Of a stretch of 64,000 nt of DNA, positions 42,399 through 54,337 are shown piece by piece. Each line of letters begins with the position of its first letter. The stretch's first letter is position 1. Origin of the DNA: Porpolomopsis calyptriformis (Eukaryota > Basidiomycota > Agaricomycetes > Agaricales > Hygrophoraceae); contig OX621164.1 of NCBI GenBank assembly GCA_951640195.1, positions 1,965,098 to 2,029,097 of the forward strand, given 5' to 3'. A program made the position numbers and the translations under genes. The notes under the pieces are model-generated. The model searched no databases. It was not told the origin of the DNA and was given only the letters and a program-made list of their open reading frames with translations.

Positions 42399-42931
42399 TT
42401 ACGCCGTCCTAGGAGTGTTTTTCGCTTCCCCTCGGAGGGCATTTTGCAGCCGCAGGATCTGCCTTTGAGTGTCAGCCTCAGATGTGGAAAGAAATATATC
42501 GATACCAACATCGTTCTTCTTTTGTTCCGACTTTGACGAAATATCCTTGAGCTGTAATTCGACCCGTTTTCTGGGAATAGGCATGTGGGTGACATAACTT
42601 TCAAATACAATGGATACAGACATTTCCTCTTTGATAAATGTAAGGCGTGTTTCGACATTATTCTTCGCATCTGTTAGGTCTTGTTTCACTAGCACAGGTC
42701 CAATTTGCTTGTAAACGCTGTTATCTGCTGTCAGCTGAGCGAATTCCTGCGACTGTCATCAGATATCACTCGATGTTTGGGCCATTAACATACCTTCTGC
42801 ACCAATTCATTCTCTGAAAGCTGTGCATCCAGACGTTGTCGCGCTTCCACGACACTGGATAGGTCCGTTTGCATCTTTTGGTAGTCTGCTGTCTCCGTCT
42901 GCAACTGAGCCTGGATTGATTGAAGAGACAT
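42399..42931 (-). CDS. YKE2: Prefoldin subunit 6
   Basis: This is a beta-type subunit of the hexameric prefoldin chaperone that hands actin and tubulin to CCT. The start at 42931 gives MSLQSIQAQLQTETADYQKM, QTDLSSVVEARQRLDAQLSE and NELVQK. Then come EFAQLTADNSVYKQIGPVLV, KQDLTDAKNNVETRLTFIKE and EIKRVELQLKDISSKSEQKK. Two coiled-coil arms flank the hairpin, as in the family. The last exon ends RLQNALRGEAKNTPRTA. The last intron is small and the junction after NDV uncertain. It is divergent from the GGT gene across 30 bases. Confidence 0.88.
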
Positions 42932-42945
42932 CTGCCTTGATCACA

Positions 42946-42953
42946 TGACGTCA
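42946..42953. promoter_or_regulatory. CRE/ATF palindrome TGACGTCA in the YKE2-GGT divergent gap
   Basis: A perfect TGACGTCA lies in the 30-base space (42932-42961) between two start codons. It is the classic binding site of bZIP factors such as fungal Atf1. It overlaps where both 5' leaders must begin. Confidence 0.6.
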
Positions 42954-42961
42954 TCACTTCC

Positions 42962-45595
42962 ATGACTCGGAAAATAGATTGGACTCGAGTAAATCGTCCC
43001 GAACTTGTTTTTCAACGTTTCCCCAGCCGCCGTTCTGTAGTCTACGGAACTAAAGGTATCGTTTCTTCCTCTCAACCGCTGGCGACAGAGGCGGGTCTGG
43101 AGATCCTGAGGAAGGGAGGAAACGCAGGTATTATTATATCCACTTATTAACTATAATCTGTGCATCATTAATATTTATCAGCTGAAGCCGCTGTTGCAAC
43201 TTCCGCTGCTTTAAATGTCACTGAACCCAGTAGCTGTGGTATCGGTGGGTGAGTTTACTCTATAGTACGTTGCTTTTCATCCAAATTCACGACATACATC
43301 AGAGACGCCTTTTGCCTGTTTTACGATGTTGGAACGCGTGGCGTTAAAGCATTAAATGGTTCTGGACGTTCCCCAGTAAAGTTAACCCTTGAGCATGCAA
43401 GGAGGCATGGTATAACAGGCCGTCACATTCCTTTTACCGATCTGAATTCAGTGACGGTACCCGGTCAGCTGCCCTTTGCCAATAACTTTAGCTGGTTTTG
43501 ATTATTTGTTTGAATAGGTGCGGCAGCTGCATGGCTCGACACTATTGAAAAGTTTGGAAGTGGTAAAGTCACCGTAGAGGAGATTTTTGAGCCTGCCATT
43601 AGATTGGCAGAACATGGGTGGGTCTTACTTCAAACTTGATTGATTTTTACTTTTTTTTGTTTTGTTTAGTGTTCCCGTGTCTGAGCTTCACAGCTACAGT
43701 GTCAGTTTTTCCTGGGACTCTACCTTGATTCCTTTTGATCCCCCTTGACATCCGAATCCTTTAGTGGCAATGTTCTGAAGACATGATCAAGAATGCCTCT
43801 CAGAACAGCGATGAAATGTTGCTGAACGGGAAAGCTCCACTTCCGGGGCAGATCATCAAAATGCCCAACCTTGCGGAGACCTTCCGGTCCTTGGTAAAGC
43901 AGGGGAAAGACGGCTTTTACAAAGGCCGTATTGCCGAAGCAATTGTCGAGCTCATACAGAGCCGAGGGGGCGTAATGGAACTCGAGGATTTGGCAAAACA
44001 TGAAACTTCTATTGTCCGGCCTATCACATATACTTATGATGGAGAAGTCACGGTGCACGAGGTACGTTGTCTCAGTAATCCGAATTTGGCTTTCTCGTTT
44101 ATCTCTACTCGATCGCAAAGTGTCCCCCGAATGGTCAAGGCAGGTTGTCGTCCGGTGTTTAATCCGCTCAAGTTTCAATATTTACTTCAGGGATTACGGC
44201 CCTCCTTGCCCTTGGTATTCTCGAAAATATTGAGGAGCAAGGAAAAGTTACGTCAATCTTGGGGATGGAACACAACTCCGCCGAATATCTCCACGTTCTT
44301 ATTGAAGCGTTTCGGTAACGCTGCTTGCAATTATATCCACCACAAAACGCTGACTCCGATTCTAGAATTGCATTCGCAGGTAAGAGTTCGCCGGTGAAGT
44401 GTAACAATATATCAGTTCAGACTCTGTAGACAGTGAATACTACGTTACTGATCCAGACTTCGAGAAAATTCCAGTCGATAGGCTTTTAAGCAAGGTCGGT
44501 AGCTGACAATGTCGTAATCTGCTAACTCTAGCTTTTGGTTCTAGGAATATTTGTCTAGCCGAGCTAAACTTTTCGAACCTACCAAAATAAATCATTCTCT
44601 TGTACATGTAAGGTCTTTATAAGAACCTCCAACTACCATCTAATAGTACTATCCATAGGGTAATCCGGTTCACTCCTCTGATACCGTGTACTTCTCAGGT
44701 TCGTTACTCGCTCCTTGGCTTCAGTAGGCTACTGATCGATGCAAAAGTTACGGACGAGTTGGGAAATGCATGCAGTTATATCCAAAGCAATTATGCTGGT
44801 AGTCGTTATGATCGTGTTAGATGACGCAGATCTAACGTGGTTTCCACCTTTCACATAAGGAGGTTTCGGAACAGGCGGTGAGCATTCTCAGTTGATGTTT
44901 CGATTCAAGGTTGATTCGATTGGACAGCTATACCAAAGGGATGTGGTTTCACGTTGCAGAATAGAGGTGCAGGCTTCGTTTTGGAGGCAGGCCATCCGAA
45001 CACTTTGGAGGTTTGTTCCCTCTTCAGCGCCAGTTAAAAAGACATTTTGAAATTTATTCAAACAACAGGGCGGTAAGCGACCTTACCATACTATTATTCC
45101 CGCCATGGCCACTCTTGGAGATGAGCTTTTCTTGTCCTACGGAGTTATGGGAGGCTTCATGCAGGTGTCGCTGCAAACATTTCTTGTCCCCTTTTTCCGA
45201 TGCTAAAGAAACCAGCCTCAGGGTCATGTTCAAGTTTTGCTCAATATCCTGCGTGGATTCAATGCACAAACCGCGCTTGATGCCCCAAGAATTTGCATAT
45301 CGGCCGGAACTCCGGATGATCAACCAGGAAAAAGGGGTGAAGTATACTTGGAGGAAGGTATTTCTTCGGAGACGGTTGCCAAACTTCGGAGTGAGTAGCC
45401 CTTGTCCTATTTCTCGCACCCTGTTTATCACCAGGGAAAGCAATGGGACATGACATACGACAAATCAACGGCTTCAGCCGTGGTGTGTTCGGCCGAGGTC
45501 AAATCATCCAGAAGATTGTTGACGTATCAGGAAAGACGGTGTGGGCTGCTGGTTCTGACCCTCGAGCAGATGGACATGCAGCGGCACAGATCTAG
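42962..45595 (+). CDS. Gamma-glutamyltransferase-like Ntn hydrolase (YwrD type)
   Basis: The protein is made as one chain that cuts itself before a catalytic Thr and acts on gamma-glutamyl compounds such as glutathione. No signal peptide is seen, so it is probably cytosolic. Family features: [89 protein letters not shown] and [12 protein letters not shown]. Next is [20 protein letters not shown], then [11 protein letters not shown]. The cleavage/active-site region reads [20 protein letters not shown], then [12 protein letters not shown]. The end has [16 protein letters not shown] and DGHAAAQI. About 13 short exons are needed, so exact junctions are not all certain. Confidence 0.88.
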
Positions 45596-45768
45596 TGTGA
45601 ATTATCATGATCGTAATGTTTACAAGGAGAATTGTCGAAAGCTGATTCACGTCCGCGAGAGTCTACCAGAAAGTCACGTCAGAAGCAAATGAGAGTTCAC
45701 ATGCGTCTCTGTCGCTCGTTCCCAACTGAATGGAACATAAGTAAAGAATGGGTGCAGCTGTTTTGACT

Positions 45769-47407
45769 CTAACCTGCTTGACGTTGTCTGTATTCCCTAA
45801 GAGCTTTCGTTTTATCAGGCCCCTGAATCTTGCCCCAACCAGCAAACGGGACAACAAGGGCTGTAGCATTATCTTCGCCTCCGCCCAGTTCCTCGGCGAA
45901 TGCAAGTATACGCTCCGCCGAAGTCTTCGGATCGGGGGTGTCTCTAGCGAGATCAACGATCTCGTCATCCGATAGAACAGAGGACACTCCGTCGGACACA
46001 AATACCATGTACGCCCACTCTGGTCCTTGAAAACGTTAGATAATCTGGGAGAAGGATCACAAGAAGTACCAACCTTCCAAAAGTGTAGTCCTCACTTCAG
46101 GCTCAGGTGTCACACCATACTTCTTAAATTGCAGATCTCCGAGTCTGACACTTTGACTTTAGGTCCCATGAATGAATAGAACAATAGAGCGCCTGACCCT
46201 CTTGTATTCGCAAGTGCGCCCATCCATCTGATGATTGTCAGTGAAAAAGATTGAGGTAACATAAGTGCATACCGTGATTCTCCGAACGAATCTGTGATTA
46301 ATGAGGAGCCCATCATGCGGCGTAGGCGCGTGGCTTCCACGTGTGTTTCTGCATGATGATTTTCTGTCATGGGAAAGGCCTTCCCGCCGTCGGTCGAACA
46401 TAGCAAAACTCGTGTATCGCTTGGTGAGAGATTAGAGATAAACATGGGTGAAAAATATACGGGCCTCACCCACAGTGACAGACTGTCAGGGCAACTCTTC
46501 TGGCGGAGAAGAATGGCATTGCGGGTGAGTCTAAAGCATGAAGGATGGCGACGGATGCTGTAGCGCCGCACGTCTGGGCCATCTCATCGATTGAAAGATG
46601 TCTATCTACCTGTATCGTAACACTCCGATTAATTGGCAGGAACGAAGAGATGGAACAAAAGGCTAACTTCGAGGAAGGCTTGAGTTGCGCGAGCCTCAAG
46701 GTCCAAAGCTGATGAATTATCTCCTTGTATCCAAGGAGCAAGGGTTCCTCCTCGAAATCGTTTAAAATAGCCACCTAGTTCCTTCATCCACTCGTAAAGT
46801 TCAGGTATATCAGACTTATCCACTGACTCAAAGAGTCCGTGAAGTTCCTGGCGAAGATATTGAGAAACCCCGGATCCGCCGTGACTGTTGCGATAATGAG
46901 GATGGCGAGCGAATTGTAAATATGTGATAAAATACTTTCCCATCATATATACCAACAAAGACGGCCTGACGCGACAGGACATCCCCAACCAGCGCAGGAT
47001 CCCAGTGTATTCCAAGGCTCTTTTTCACACTTGTTTGGAGTTCTTGTGGGTTGAGAGAGAGGGTAGCAAATGCGTGAAAATCTTCTTGGTGACTGACGGA
47101 GGAAACAGTAAATATCAAGAATCTTCGACGCCCATCCACTCGCCTTCGGTTTCCTCGAGAAGTAGCCACGCCAATGATTTTTGGAGACGCCAATGGGACG
47201 CGAATAATACCACCTTCCAGGGTTGAACGTTGGAACATTGAAACCTATCGTGGATTTGATACACAGTTACTTACCTGGCGTTGAGAAACGAATGTAGTCG
47301 TGATATGCAGCAAACGGGCAATGCCTCGCTTGCCTGGCTGAACGGTGGATCTCTTTCAGACATTTGAGAAGTGAGAACGCCATCCGAACCCGAGAGCCAA
47401 GGTTCAT
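45769..47407 (-). CDS. PP2C-type protein phosphatase, mitochondrial Ptc6-like
   Basis: This is a metal-dependent Ser/Thr phosphatase. Exon 1 (47407-47275) gives an amphipathic presequence (MAFSLLKCLKEIHRSARQAR). Exon 2 starts at 47213 and joins in phase 1 to give GGIIRVPLASPKIIGVATSR, GN, then NEDFHAFATLSL. The metal motif is completed across a junction: IYDG then HGGSGVSQYLRQEL. Later come CGATASVAIL, VCHCGDTRVLLC, the HVEATRLRRM segment, SRWMGALANTRGLGDLQFKK, YMVFVSDGVSSVLSDDE and GGEDNATALVV, all PP2C motifs. The donor inside DGHGG is not GT: the exon must end at 46940 and the intron begin GAAAGT. All other motifs are intact. In yeast Ptc6 acts in mitophagy and on pyruvate dehydrogenase. 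Confidence 0.85.
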
Positions 47408-47616
47408 ATCATCATGATGGCGAAGGAACGAGAACGTGTAGCACCACCCAACCCTTCTCAGTGGTTTGTACCAATACTTCTCCCACCACTCGTCCTTACG
47501 AACGTGGGTTCCCAAGTCTGATGGCCGTTGTTTCGAACGTTGAACAGAGTGCCGAAGTACAGTACATGATGTGCCTCCCAGCAGGGCACATGGTTTGCTT
47601 CTTACTCTCCCGCTCC

Positions 47617-47624
47617 TATAAATA
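47617..47624 (+). promoter_or_regulatory. TATA box of the phytase gene
   Basis: TATAAATA lies 72 bases before the start codon at 47696, a good position for a regulated secreted enzyme. Confidence 0.6.
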
Positions 47625-47695
47625 CAGTATCCTTTCCCCACTCGACTCGTCTCAAACGAGTCGTCTCCCAATCCCTCTGGTGGTTGATTCAGAAA

Positions 47696-49798
47696 ATGCT
47701 CAGTCTCTTCATTCTAATTACTTTCCCTCTCGGGCTCGTCCTTGCTGAATCGGCATCATCATATGCTGGTTCGACCTCAACCGCCATTTATCCACCCCCT
47801 GGATCAACGGGGGTCGATGATTCGTATTTTCCTGATGTCAGCGAAGTCGGCTTTCTTGGTCCTACTCCCAGTATGTCCCTTGGCGATTCACCATCGGGTT
47901 CTTTCATCCCCATCTCTTTTCTTCTAGCTGGAGATGAGGCTGCGGTCATTGCAACTGCCCCTAGCTTTGCAAAAGTGAACACCAATTTCCCCTTGGTCCG
48001 CCCAAATACTGCCGACAACAAGGGCAGCAAGTTCAATGTCGTCGAGCACTGGGGTAACCTCTCGCCGTTCAATTCCGTCAAATCCCTAGGTTTGCGCGGC
48101 GCGTCTCCCCAGATCCCTGACGGTTGTCAGATCAACCAAGTTCATCTTCTTCACCGACACGGCGCTAGGTATCCAACATCAGGTTCTGCACCAGCCGCGT
48201 TTGCTGCCAAGCTCCATTCTGCCGCTTCCGGAGCCGGGTTCAGTGCCAGTGGGCCATTGAAGTTCTTGAATACTTGGACCTTTAAGCTTGGCGCCGAGAT
48301 TCTGACACCGTTTGGTCGCGAGCAGCTGTATGCATTTCCTCCCGTTCTCGAACGTACCCATTAACACATATGGTTATGGGTAATAGGTTCGACCTAGGTG
48401 TCGGATTTCGAGTAAGGTACGGAGGTTTGCTCAAGGGTTTCACAAAATTGCCTGTCTGGCGTACGACTTCCGAAGGTGAGTTATCCCTTTCGTTTTCATT
48501 TGCCTTTGCACTCAAGGTTGGAAATTCAGAACGTATGGCCGACTCCGCGTAAGCTTCAGTATATCGTCGTTTTCACTGCTTGTGACATTGAGCTTTGATT
48601 AGGCTGCATTTTGCTGCGGGTTTTTTTGGCGTTCAGACCTATCAATCAGATTACCACCAACTTATACTCGTCGAGGCACCTAATTTTAATAACACACTCG
48701 CTCCGTATGAGACCTGTGATAATTCGAACACAGACATTGGAGGTTTCGGTGGTGTTCAATCCGACAAGTGGGCCAAGATCTATCTGCAACATGCCACTCA
48801 ACGGCTCCAATCGTCAATTAAGGGTGTCAACTTGACCGTGTCAGACATGATTGGGATGCAACAGTTGTGCGCCTATGAGGTCGGTTATTTTTTTTCCTTA
48901 GTGAGTTATTCATTTTTTGTGATCTGATAGACTGTCGCTCTGGGGTATTCCGTCTTCTGTGACCTGTTTACCGAAGAGGAATGGAAAGGTCATGAATATT
49001 ATAATGGTATACTCTTTCCGTGGTTGTTGTCATGCATGCTCATAGATTATAGACCTATTGTTCTGGTATGGTCACGGCCCTGGGAATCCCGTTAGCGCTG
49101 CCATGGGAATGGGTTGGGTCCAAGAGCTTCTCTCTCGCCTAACGCAAACTTTCATTCCTCGGTCGGCCGTCACTACCAGCAACTATACATTAGTCAATAA
49201 CAGTATAACTTTCCCACTGGATCAACCTATCTATGTGGATGCAACTCACGACACTGTTGGTCCTCTTGTTTTTATTTTATGCGGAATATTGAAGGCATCC
49301 ACTAGATTATCTCGGCGATTGCCACCACCATGAATTTTACCAGTCTCGCTGCCAATGGCCCTCTCCCGACAGATCACATTCCAAGGCATCACGTATGTCC
49401 CCACGCCGACGCTTGCGCCAATTCCTGATATCTGCATTCCGCAGAGCTATATTGCATCTGAAATCGCTCCATTCGGATCCAATTTAGTTGGGCAAGTCCT
49501 TTCCTGTCCCGCATCTACAAAACCTACCCACATTCGCTGGATTCTCAATGATGCTGTTCTTCCACTAACGGGTATCCGCGGCTGTAAGAGCGACAAAAAT
49601 GGCCTCTGCGAACTGTCGGCATTTATCAGTGGCATGGAACAACGACTTGACGAAATCGACTTCAATTTCGACTGCTTTGGAAATTACACCATTCCGGATC
49701 CGGACGACATTACGGACGGGAGACCTTCCCATGATCCCAAGCAGCCCGGAATTGCTTTCTCGGAGTGGATCTGGAAACCGTCTCTCAGTCTAAATTAG
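47696..49798 (+). CDS. Secreted histidine-acid phosphatase (3-phytase type)
   Basis: This extracellular enzyme releases phosphate from phytate and other phosphomonoesters. The start at 47696 gives a signal peptide (MLSLFILITFPLGLVLAESA). The active-site motif is HRHGARYPTSG in INQVHLLHRHGARYPTSG, with the second catalytic motif HDT in YVDATHDT. After HDT an intron of about 54 bases leads to IISAIATTMNFTSLAANGPL. Several N-glycosylation sites (NFNNT, NLT, NYT, NNS) and Cys residues fit secretion. The tail CFGNYTIPDPDDITDGRPSH and the stop at 49798 are as expected. It is divergent from the PP2C gene and has its own TATA box. Confidence 0.93.
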
Positions 49799-49996
49799 AG
49801 TTCTCTTCCGCTTCCTCCGTCGCTGTCACCATTACTCTGCTTCAGCTTATTAGTCGTTCTCAGAGAAGATTGTTGATGACGATTGCACACATAGCACAGT
49901 AGTTGATAGCAGCGCAGGTGAACTCGCATCTTGATCCTTTGACACTCAACTTGGAGTGTCTTGTACAAACAAAACTCGTGAATCTTAGCGGTCATC

Positions 49997-51757
49997 ATGC
50001 AAGCTCTCCAGGAGAACGGAACCTTTCCAAGCCACTGGAATCTTACCACAGCTCCTGTGGAATTGCTCATTATCATCCTGACAGCCCTCGACTTTCGTAG
50101 TCTGCTTACTTGCAGGCAGGTAAGCATGATAATTATTTCACAAAGCTTTGCTGATGGAATTCGTCTAGCTTTGTCATTTGCTCAACGATGTGATTGAAAA
50201 CACGCCTACTTTGCAGTACATTATCGAGCTAGCGGCTGCAGGAATGCAGGATGGATCTCATAGTCCTCTCCCCCCGACCGCCCGATTAGAGAGGCTCAAG
50301 AAGCACCAGGAAAGTTGGAATACCTTGACATGGACCCGGGATGAGAACATCGAGGCCGTTAGAGGCGTAGTCTGGGAACTGTATGGAGGCGTCTTCGCGC
50401 AACACAGGCGAAGGAACGATACTCTGATGTTTTGGCAATTACCTTCTGTCCACCGTAACATCGAGAAAAGGCAGTGGTCTATCCCAATATCAGATATCCA
50501 TGTGCGAGATTTTGGGATGGATGATGCACAGGATCTCCTTGTCCTCATTGAGAGTCAAATGCTCGCGTGAGGTCAATTTGCTCAACTTTCAAACACTCTC
50601 ATGAACACTACTGAATTCAGGCCCACTTCCGCTGCTTGTCGGGTTCATCTTCGCACATTATCAACAGGTGAACCACACCCACTGGCACCCAACCCCGCCG
50701 TCATCTCGCATGCATTATACACTCGCCACTTCCCGCTGAGTTATGAACTACAAATTTCTGCCGACTTTATTGGCATTTTGCTCAAGCATGGCAACTTGAA
50801 TGAATTTCTCGTTTGGGACTGGAAAACGGGTTGCATCAAGAGCGTACGTGCTCTCCCCAGGATGTTATTCCCACCATGTTGATTTTCTTCTTCGTGCAGA
50901 GAGTGGTCGGTAAACAAATGAGATCTTTTGCATTTCTGACCGAAAAACACGCCATATTGGCCAGTTTAGCTGACGAAGGGCCAACGCTCGGCATTATCGA
51001 TTGCGAGAAATTCCCCGAGGGAATCGTCGACACTGACACCGAGAAGTTTCTTTGCTTGTTGTGTTTACCTGAACTTGCTAGGACGGCGCATCCCATCGAT
51101 ATCACGATTCGTTCGGATCCTGGACCGTTATGGACTCCAAGCCGACGGCTACAGGTTCCTTTTTCTACCGCGAATAACAACCGCTTGTATGTTGTCACGT
51201 TGTGGATACGGCGATATGGTGTCTACTCCGTGACAGTATGTGTCCCCTCGTCCACGTTGCTACCACACATCAGCACGGCCAGCGACGGGATGCACAATTA
51301 TCCTTGGGAGGATTGGGGGCCGAGTGGTACGCGCCTTTTATCCGACTTCCAAAATTCAAGCGTTTGGGTCTGCTACGTCTTTGGTTCGAAGTTCGTCACA
51401 TGCCGCCGGATGGACGACGGGCATGTTACTATTGAAGTCTACGATTTCAACCAGTTGGCATGCAGACGTATACTTCAAAAAGATTGCCAACGCCACGCTG
51501 GTACTAAGGTCTTCACCGCAGAGACCATCGAAGGAAGCGGACTGTTTGGGTCGGATGTCACTACTTGTTTGCCTTACCGAAAGCGGACACTTTGCCTGAA
51601 AACCAGACCAGGCGAAATTGATGCGGTTATGTGCAGCGAAGATAACTTGGTCATGGTGGCGGTGCGCATTCCATGCCTTATTGTGGTCCAACCCCTGACA
51701 CGAGGGTTTCGGCAGCCTCCTGAAACCGTCCATCCGTTTCGCATGCTCACATTCTAG
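49997..51757 (+). CDS. F-box domain protein (agaricomycete-type)
   Basis: This is a probable substrate adaptor of an SCF ubiquitin ligase. The start at 49997 gives MQALQENGTFPSHWNLTTAP, then VELLIIILTALDFRSLLTCRQ, an F-box in residues about 18-50. After the first intron comes LCHLLNDVIENTPTLQYIIELAAAG, the usual continuation in mushroom F-box proteins. The remaining 450 residues form a mostly beta-rich, WD-like region without named motifs (SFAFLTEKHAILASLADEGP, PFSTANNNRLYVVTLWIRRY, VWVCYVFGSKFVTCRRMDDG). The substrate is unknown. The end is PFRMLTF. Confidence 0.75.
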
Positions 51758-52252
51758 ATCTCCTTTTTCCGAAACCATGCACGCTCCTGCGAGGTCAGCT
51801 CCGGTTGGGCGTTTGATTGAAGCGCGCTACATTATAAGTAATGTACAGGTCAAGTCGGATTAACATTTTATTCTTTATCCACGCGAGTGGGTGGACCAGT
51901 AGTCTTGGGCACCACCTGGGCAATTTTGCCATTTGTACCTTGAATAATCCCCCTCACCGAGACAACTTTGAGCAGTAGGTTTGAATGAGTCATTGAAATC
52001 GTGATCATCGCGTTGACGCTGGTGGCAATGATACGCGCTACAACAGACATCGCCTTGTGTTTAGAGACGCCCAAAACGTAAGTCTCTCTCGTACCATGGC
52101 TGTTCCTCCTTGACTCCAGTCTGTTCTGATACGAGCGACCTGCTCGGTACTGTTGTGGAGCACAGGCTCATGATTCCTGTATAAAGTCGACTTCCATTCC
52201 ATGACTCACCGATTTCTCTTTCGTTACCTTTGTCTTCATTTCTTTGCAAGGA
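51758..52252. other. Intergenic, no convincing gene
   Basis: These 495 bases lie between the F-box stop and the ARG2 start. The minus strand holds a frame of 68 codons (52074-51868) without family resemblance, signal peptide or conserved pattern. I read the region as the F-box 3' trailer and ARG2 promoter. Confidence 0.5.
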
Positions 52253-54204
52253 ATGCTACGGCAGCCGACTCAAAATAGACTCCTTTCTTCTACCACGCAT
52301 TGCCAGCGTTCTCCTAAATTCAATGCGTTTTTGGCCGTTGAGTCGACTTTTGCTTATGTTGCTCTGGTGCTAACTTGCTCGATTTCCGGGTTAGACTTCT
52401 CGATCCTTGAGACAACACCCCGAACCTGACGATGCTCCACCTTCGAGTAATGTGAGCTATATGTTCTGGTTCTTGTAGAGGTTATTTACGCCGATTATAG
52501 GACTTCATTTTGTCCGTCTTACGAGCGAACCCTTCCTTGAGGGACTCAAAAGCTTACCTTGATGCATTTGGCCCTCGCCTTCACGCCAAGTCGCAGTCGA
52601 TTGTCCCCTCCGACCTCGACATTCTTCCCTTACAGAGTTCGGATCAGCCCGCGTCGGAAGAACAGCTCTCACCTGATGTCCCGAGTCCGCTGGTGGCCTC
52701 AATACTTGACCCCATCCATAGGCACACTGCTCTTGTCAAGGTGCAAGGCCCTTTCACGGATGCACAGCTTGAGAGCATTGCTCGTGGCCTCGTCTACCTC
52801 GAAAAACTAGGTTTAGTAAGCGTCATCGTGACCGAACACGATTTGTTGCCCCGGGGTGACGAGGGAGAACGAGAAATCGTCATCGAAGAGACCATGCGAT
52901 TGGTTGCCGCCCTTGAGAAGCAGGGTGCAAAGGCTCGACCTGTCCTTGATTCTATAGTCAGACTTGGTCCAACGCCTGGCGGAGAGGTATCCGCAACAGA
53001 CTACGATTTTGTCCCCCCAGAAGCTCATACCCTCCCAGACGACTTGGTTGTTATTCGTTCCTCGCTTCGCGCCGGAGAAATTCCTGTTATCCCACCATTT
53101 GCCGTCGATTCATTTTGCCGGTCTGTTCGAATTGACGCCAATGATGTGATAGCCGCTCTTGCTCGTGGAATGGTAGAAGCCACTTCTATTGATTGCTGCT
53201 TACCGGGCCACGTCAAGCAAAATCCTGATCGCTCGGATGATGTCGACCTCACCCCCCTACGACTCATGATTATAAATCGGGTTGGCGGAGTCCCTTCTTA
53301 TGCTCGGTCGGGGTATCCTCACCTTCTTATCAATCTCACATCAGAATATTCTTATATTCATAAGACCTTCCAAGCTTCCTGGCTCGATTCCAACCCCACC
53401 GCCCTCTCGAATCTTTCCCTAGCACGAACCTGTCTCGCGTACATGCCCCCGACCTCCTCCGCCATCATAGTCTCGCACCGATCATCTAGCTCACTCATCG
53501 CCAATCTGGTAACAAACAAACCAGCCGTAAGCTCCAGCCTTCCGCATGCTTTGTTGCAAGGCAACCGCAAACTCACACCACACACGCCGACACTTATGAG
53601 ACGCGGATTGCCAATTCAGGTTCTTCGCACCGTCGCTCAAGTTGATAGGGTAAAGATGAAGTTTCTCCTCGAGCAATCATTTGGGCGAAAAATGAATGAA
53701 CACTTGTTCTATCTACGGCTAGAAAAATCCCTCGATTTTGTCATTGTCGCGGGTGACTATGCAGGCGCAGCAATAGTGACCAACGAACCGTGCCCTGGAA
53801 CCTCGTCAACTGTTTCATACCTCGATAAATTTGCTGTCCTACCGAGCCATCAAGGTGACGGCACGGTTGACTTCTTGTGGGTCGCTTTACACGACGAGTC
53901 GTACGGTCTTGGCCATCCCTTCTCTGTCAATCCCAACGGGGGTAAAGAAGGTCAAGGTGAAGGTCGCGATCTCGTGTGGCGTAGCAGATCGAACAATCCC
54001 ATCAATAAGTGGTACTTTGAGCGAAGTTCTGGTCATCTTCGAATGGGATCATGGATAATCTTCTGGTGCGACGCTGAGAAGCGTCTGAAGGTCGAAGGAG
54101 GTCGGCGTGGTAGTGTTGGTCTGTCATTTGTGGAGGCTTGGGAGGAGGGACGGCTATCCACTTGGACTGAAGTGATTGCAAAAATTCCATCCAGCTGGAA
54201 TTGA
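52253..54204 (+). CDS. ARG2: Mitochondrial N-acetylglutamate synthase
   Basis: This is the first step of arginine synthesis: acetyl-CoA plus glutamate gives N-acetylglutamate in the matrix. Exon 1 starts at 52253 with a presequence (MLRQPTQNRLLSSTTHCQRS). Exon 2 (52395-52451) gives TSRSLRQHPEPDDAPPSSN, and exon 3 begins at 52501 with DFILSVLRANPSLRDSKAYL. The amino-acid-kinase-like part has HTALVKVQGPFTDAQLESIA. The C-terminal acetyltransferase domain has DYAGAAIVTNEPCPG, VSYLDKFAVLPSHQGDGTVD, LVWRSRSNNPINKWYFERSS and GSWIIFWCDAEKRL. The long third exon has no ATG at its beginning, so the start must come from the upstream exons. The donor of intron 1 is uncertain (GTTGAG, with branch site CTAAC before the acceptor). 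Confidence 0.92.
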
Positions 54205-54337
54205 GGCGGGTTCGGGGTAACAAAATGACAAGTGGCACAGAGGGTATACGGCCGAAAGATGTGCATTCTGTTATAAACTAATAATCGTTACATCTCGTGC
54301 TATATACTGTACTCTATTCGTCAATTCCGAGTCCCAA

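Noticed and set aside
47500..47520. CACGTG-type Pho4 site before the phytase
   Set aside because: The sequence is AACGTGGG, not CACGTG, so I do not claim phosphate control from it.
47408..47671. Long N-terminal extension of the PP2C gene up to 47671
   Set aside because: It would run almost to the phytase start and through that gene's TATA box; the Met at 47407 gives a compact mitochondrial presequence.
51868..52074. Open frame of 68 codons on the minus strand between the F-box gene and ARG2
   Set aside because: No family resemblance, no conserved pattern and no sensible start context; most likely chance.
52501..52512. Long third ARG2 exon treated as starting at a non-ATG codon
   Set aside because: Upstream exons supply an ATG and presequence, and DFIL before SVL is conserved, so this is an internal exon.
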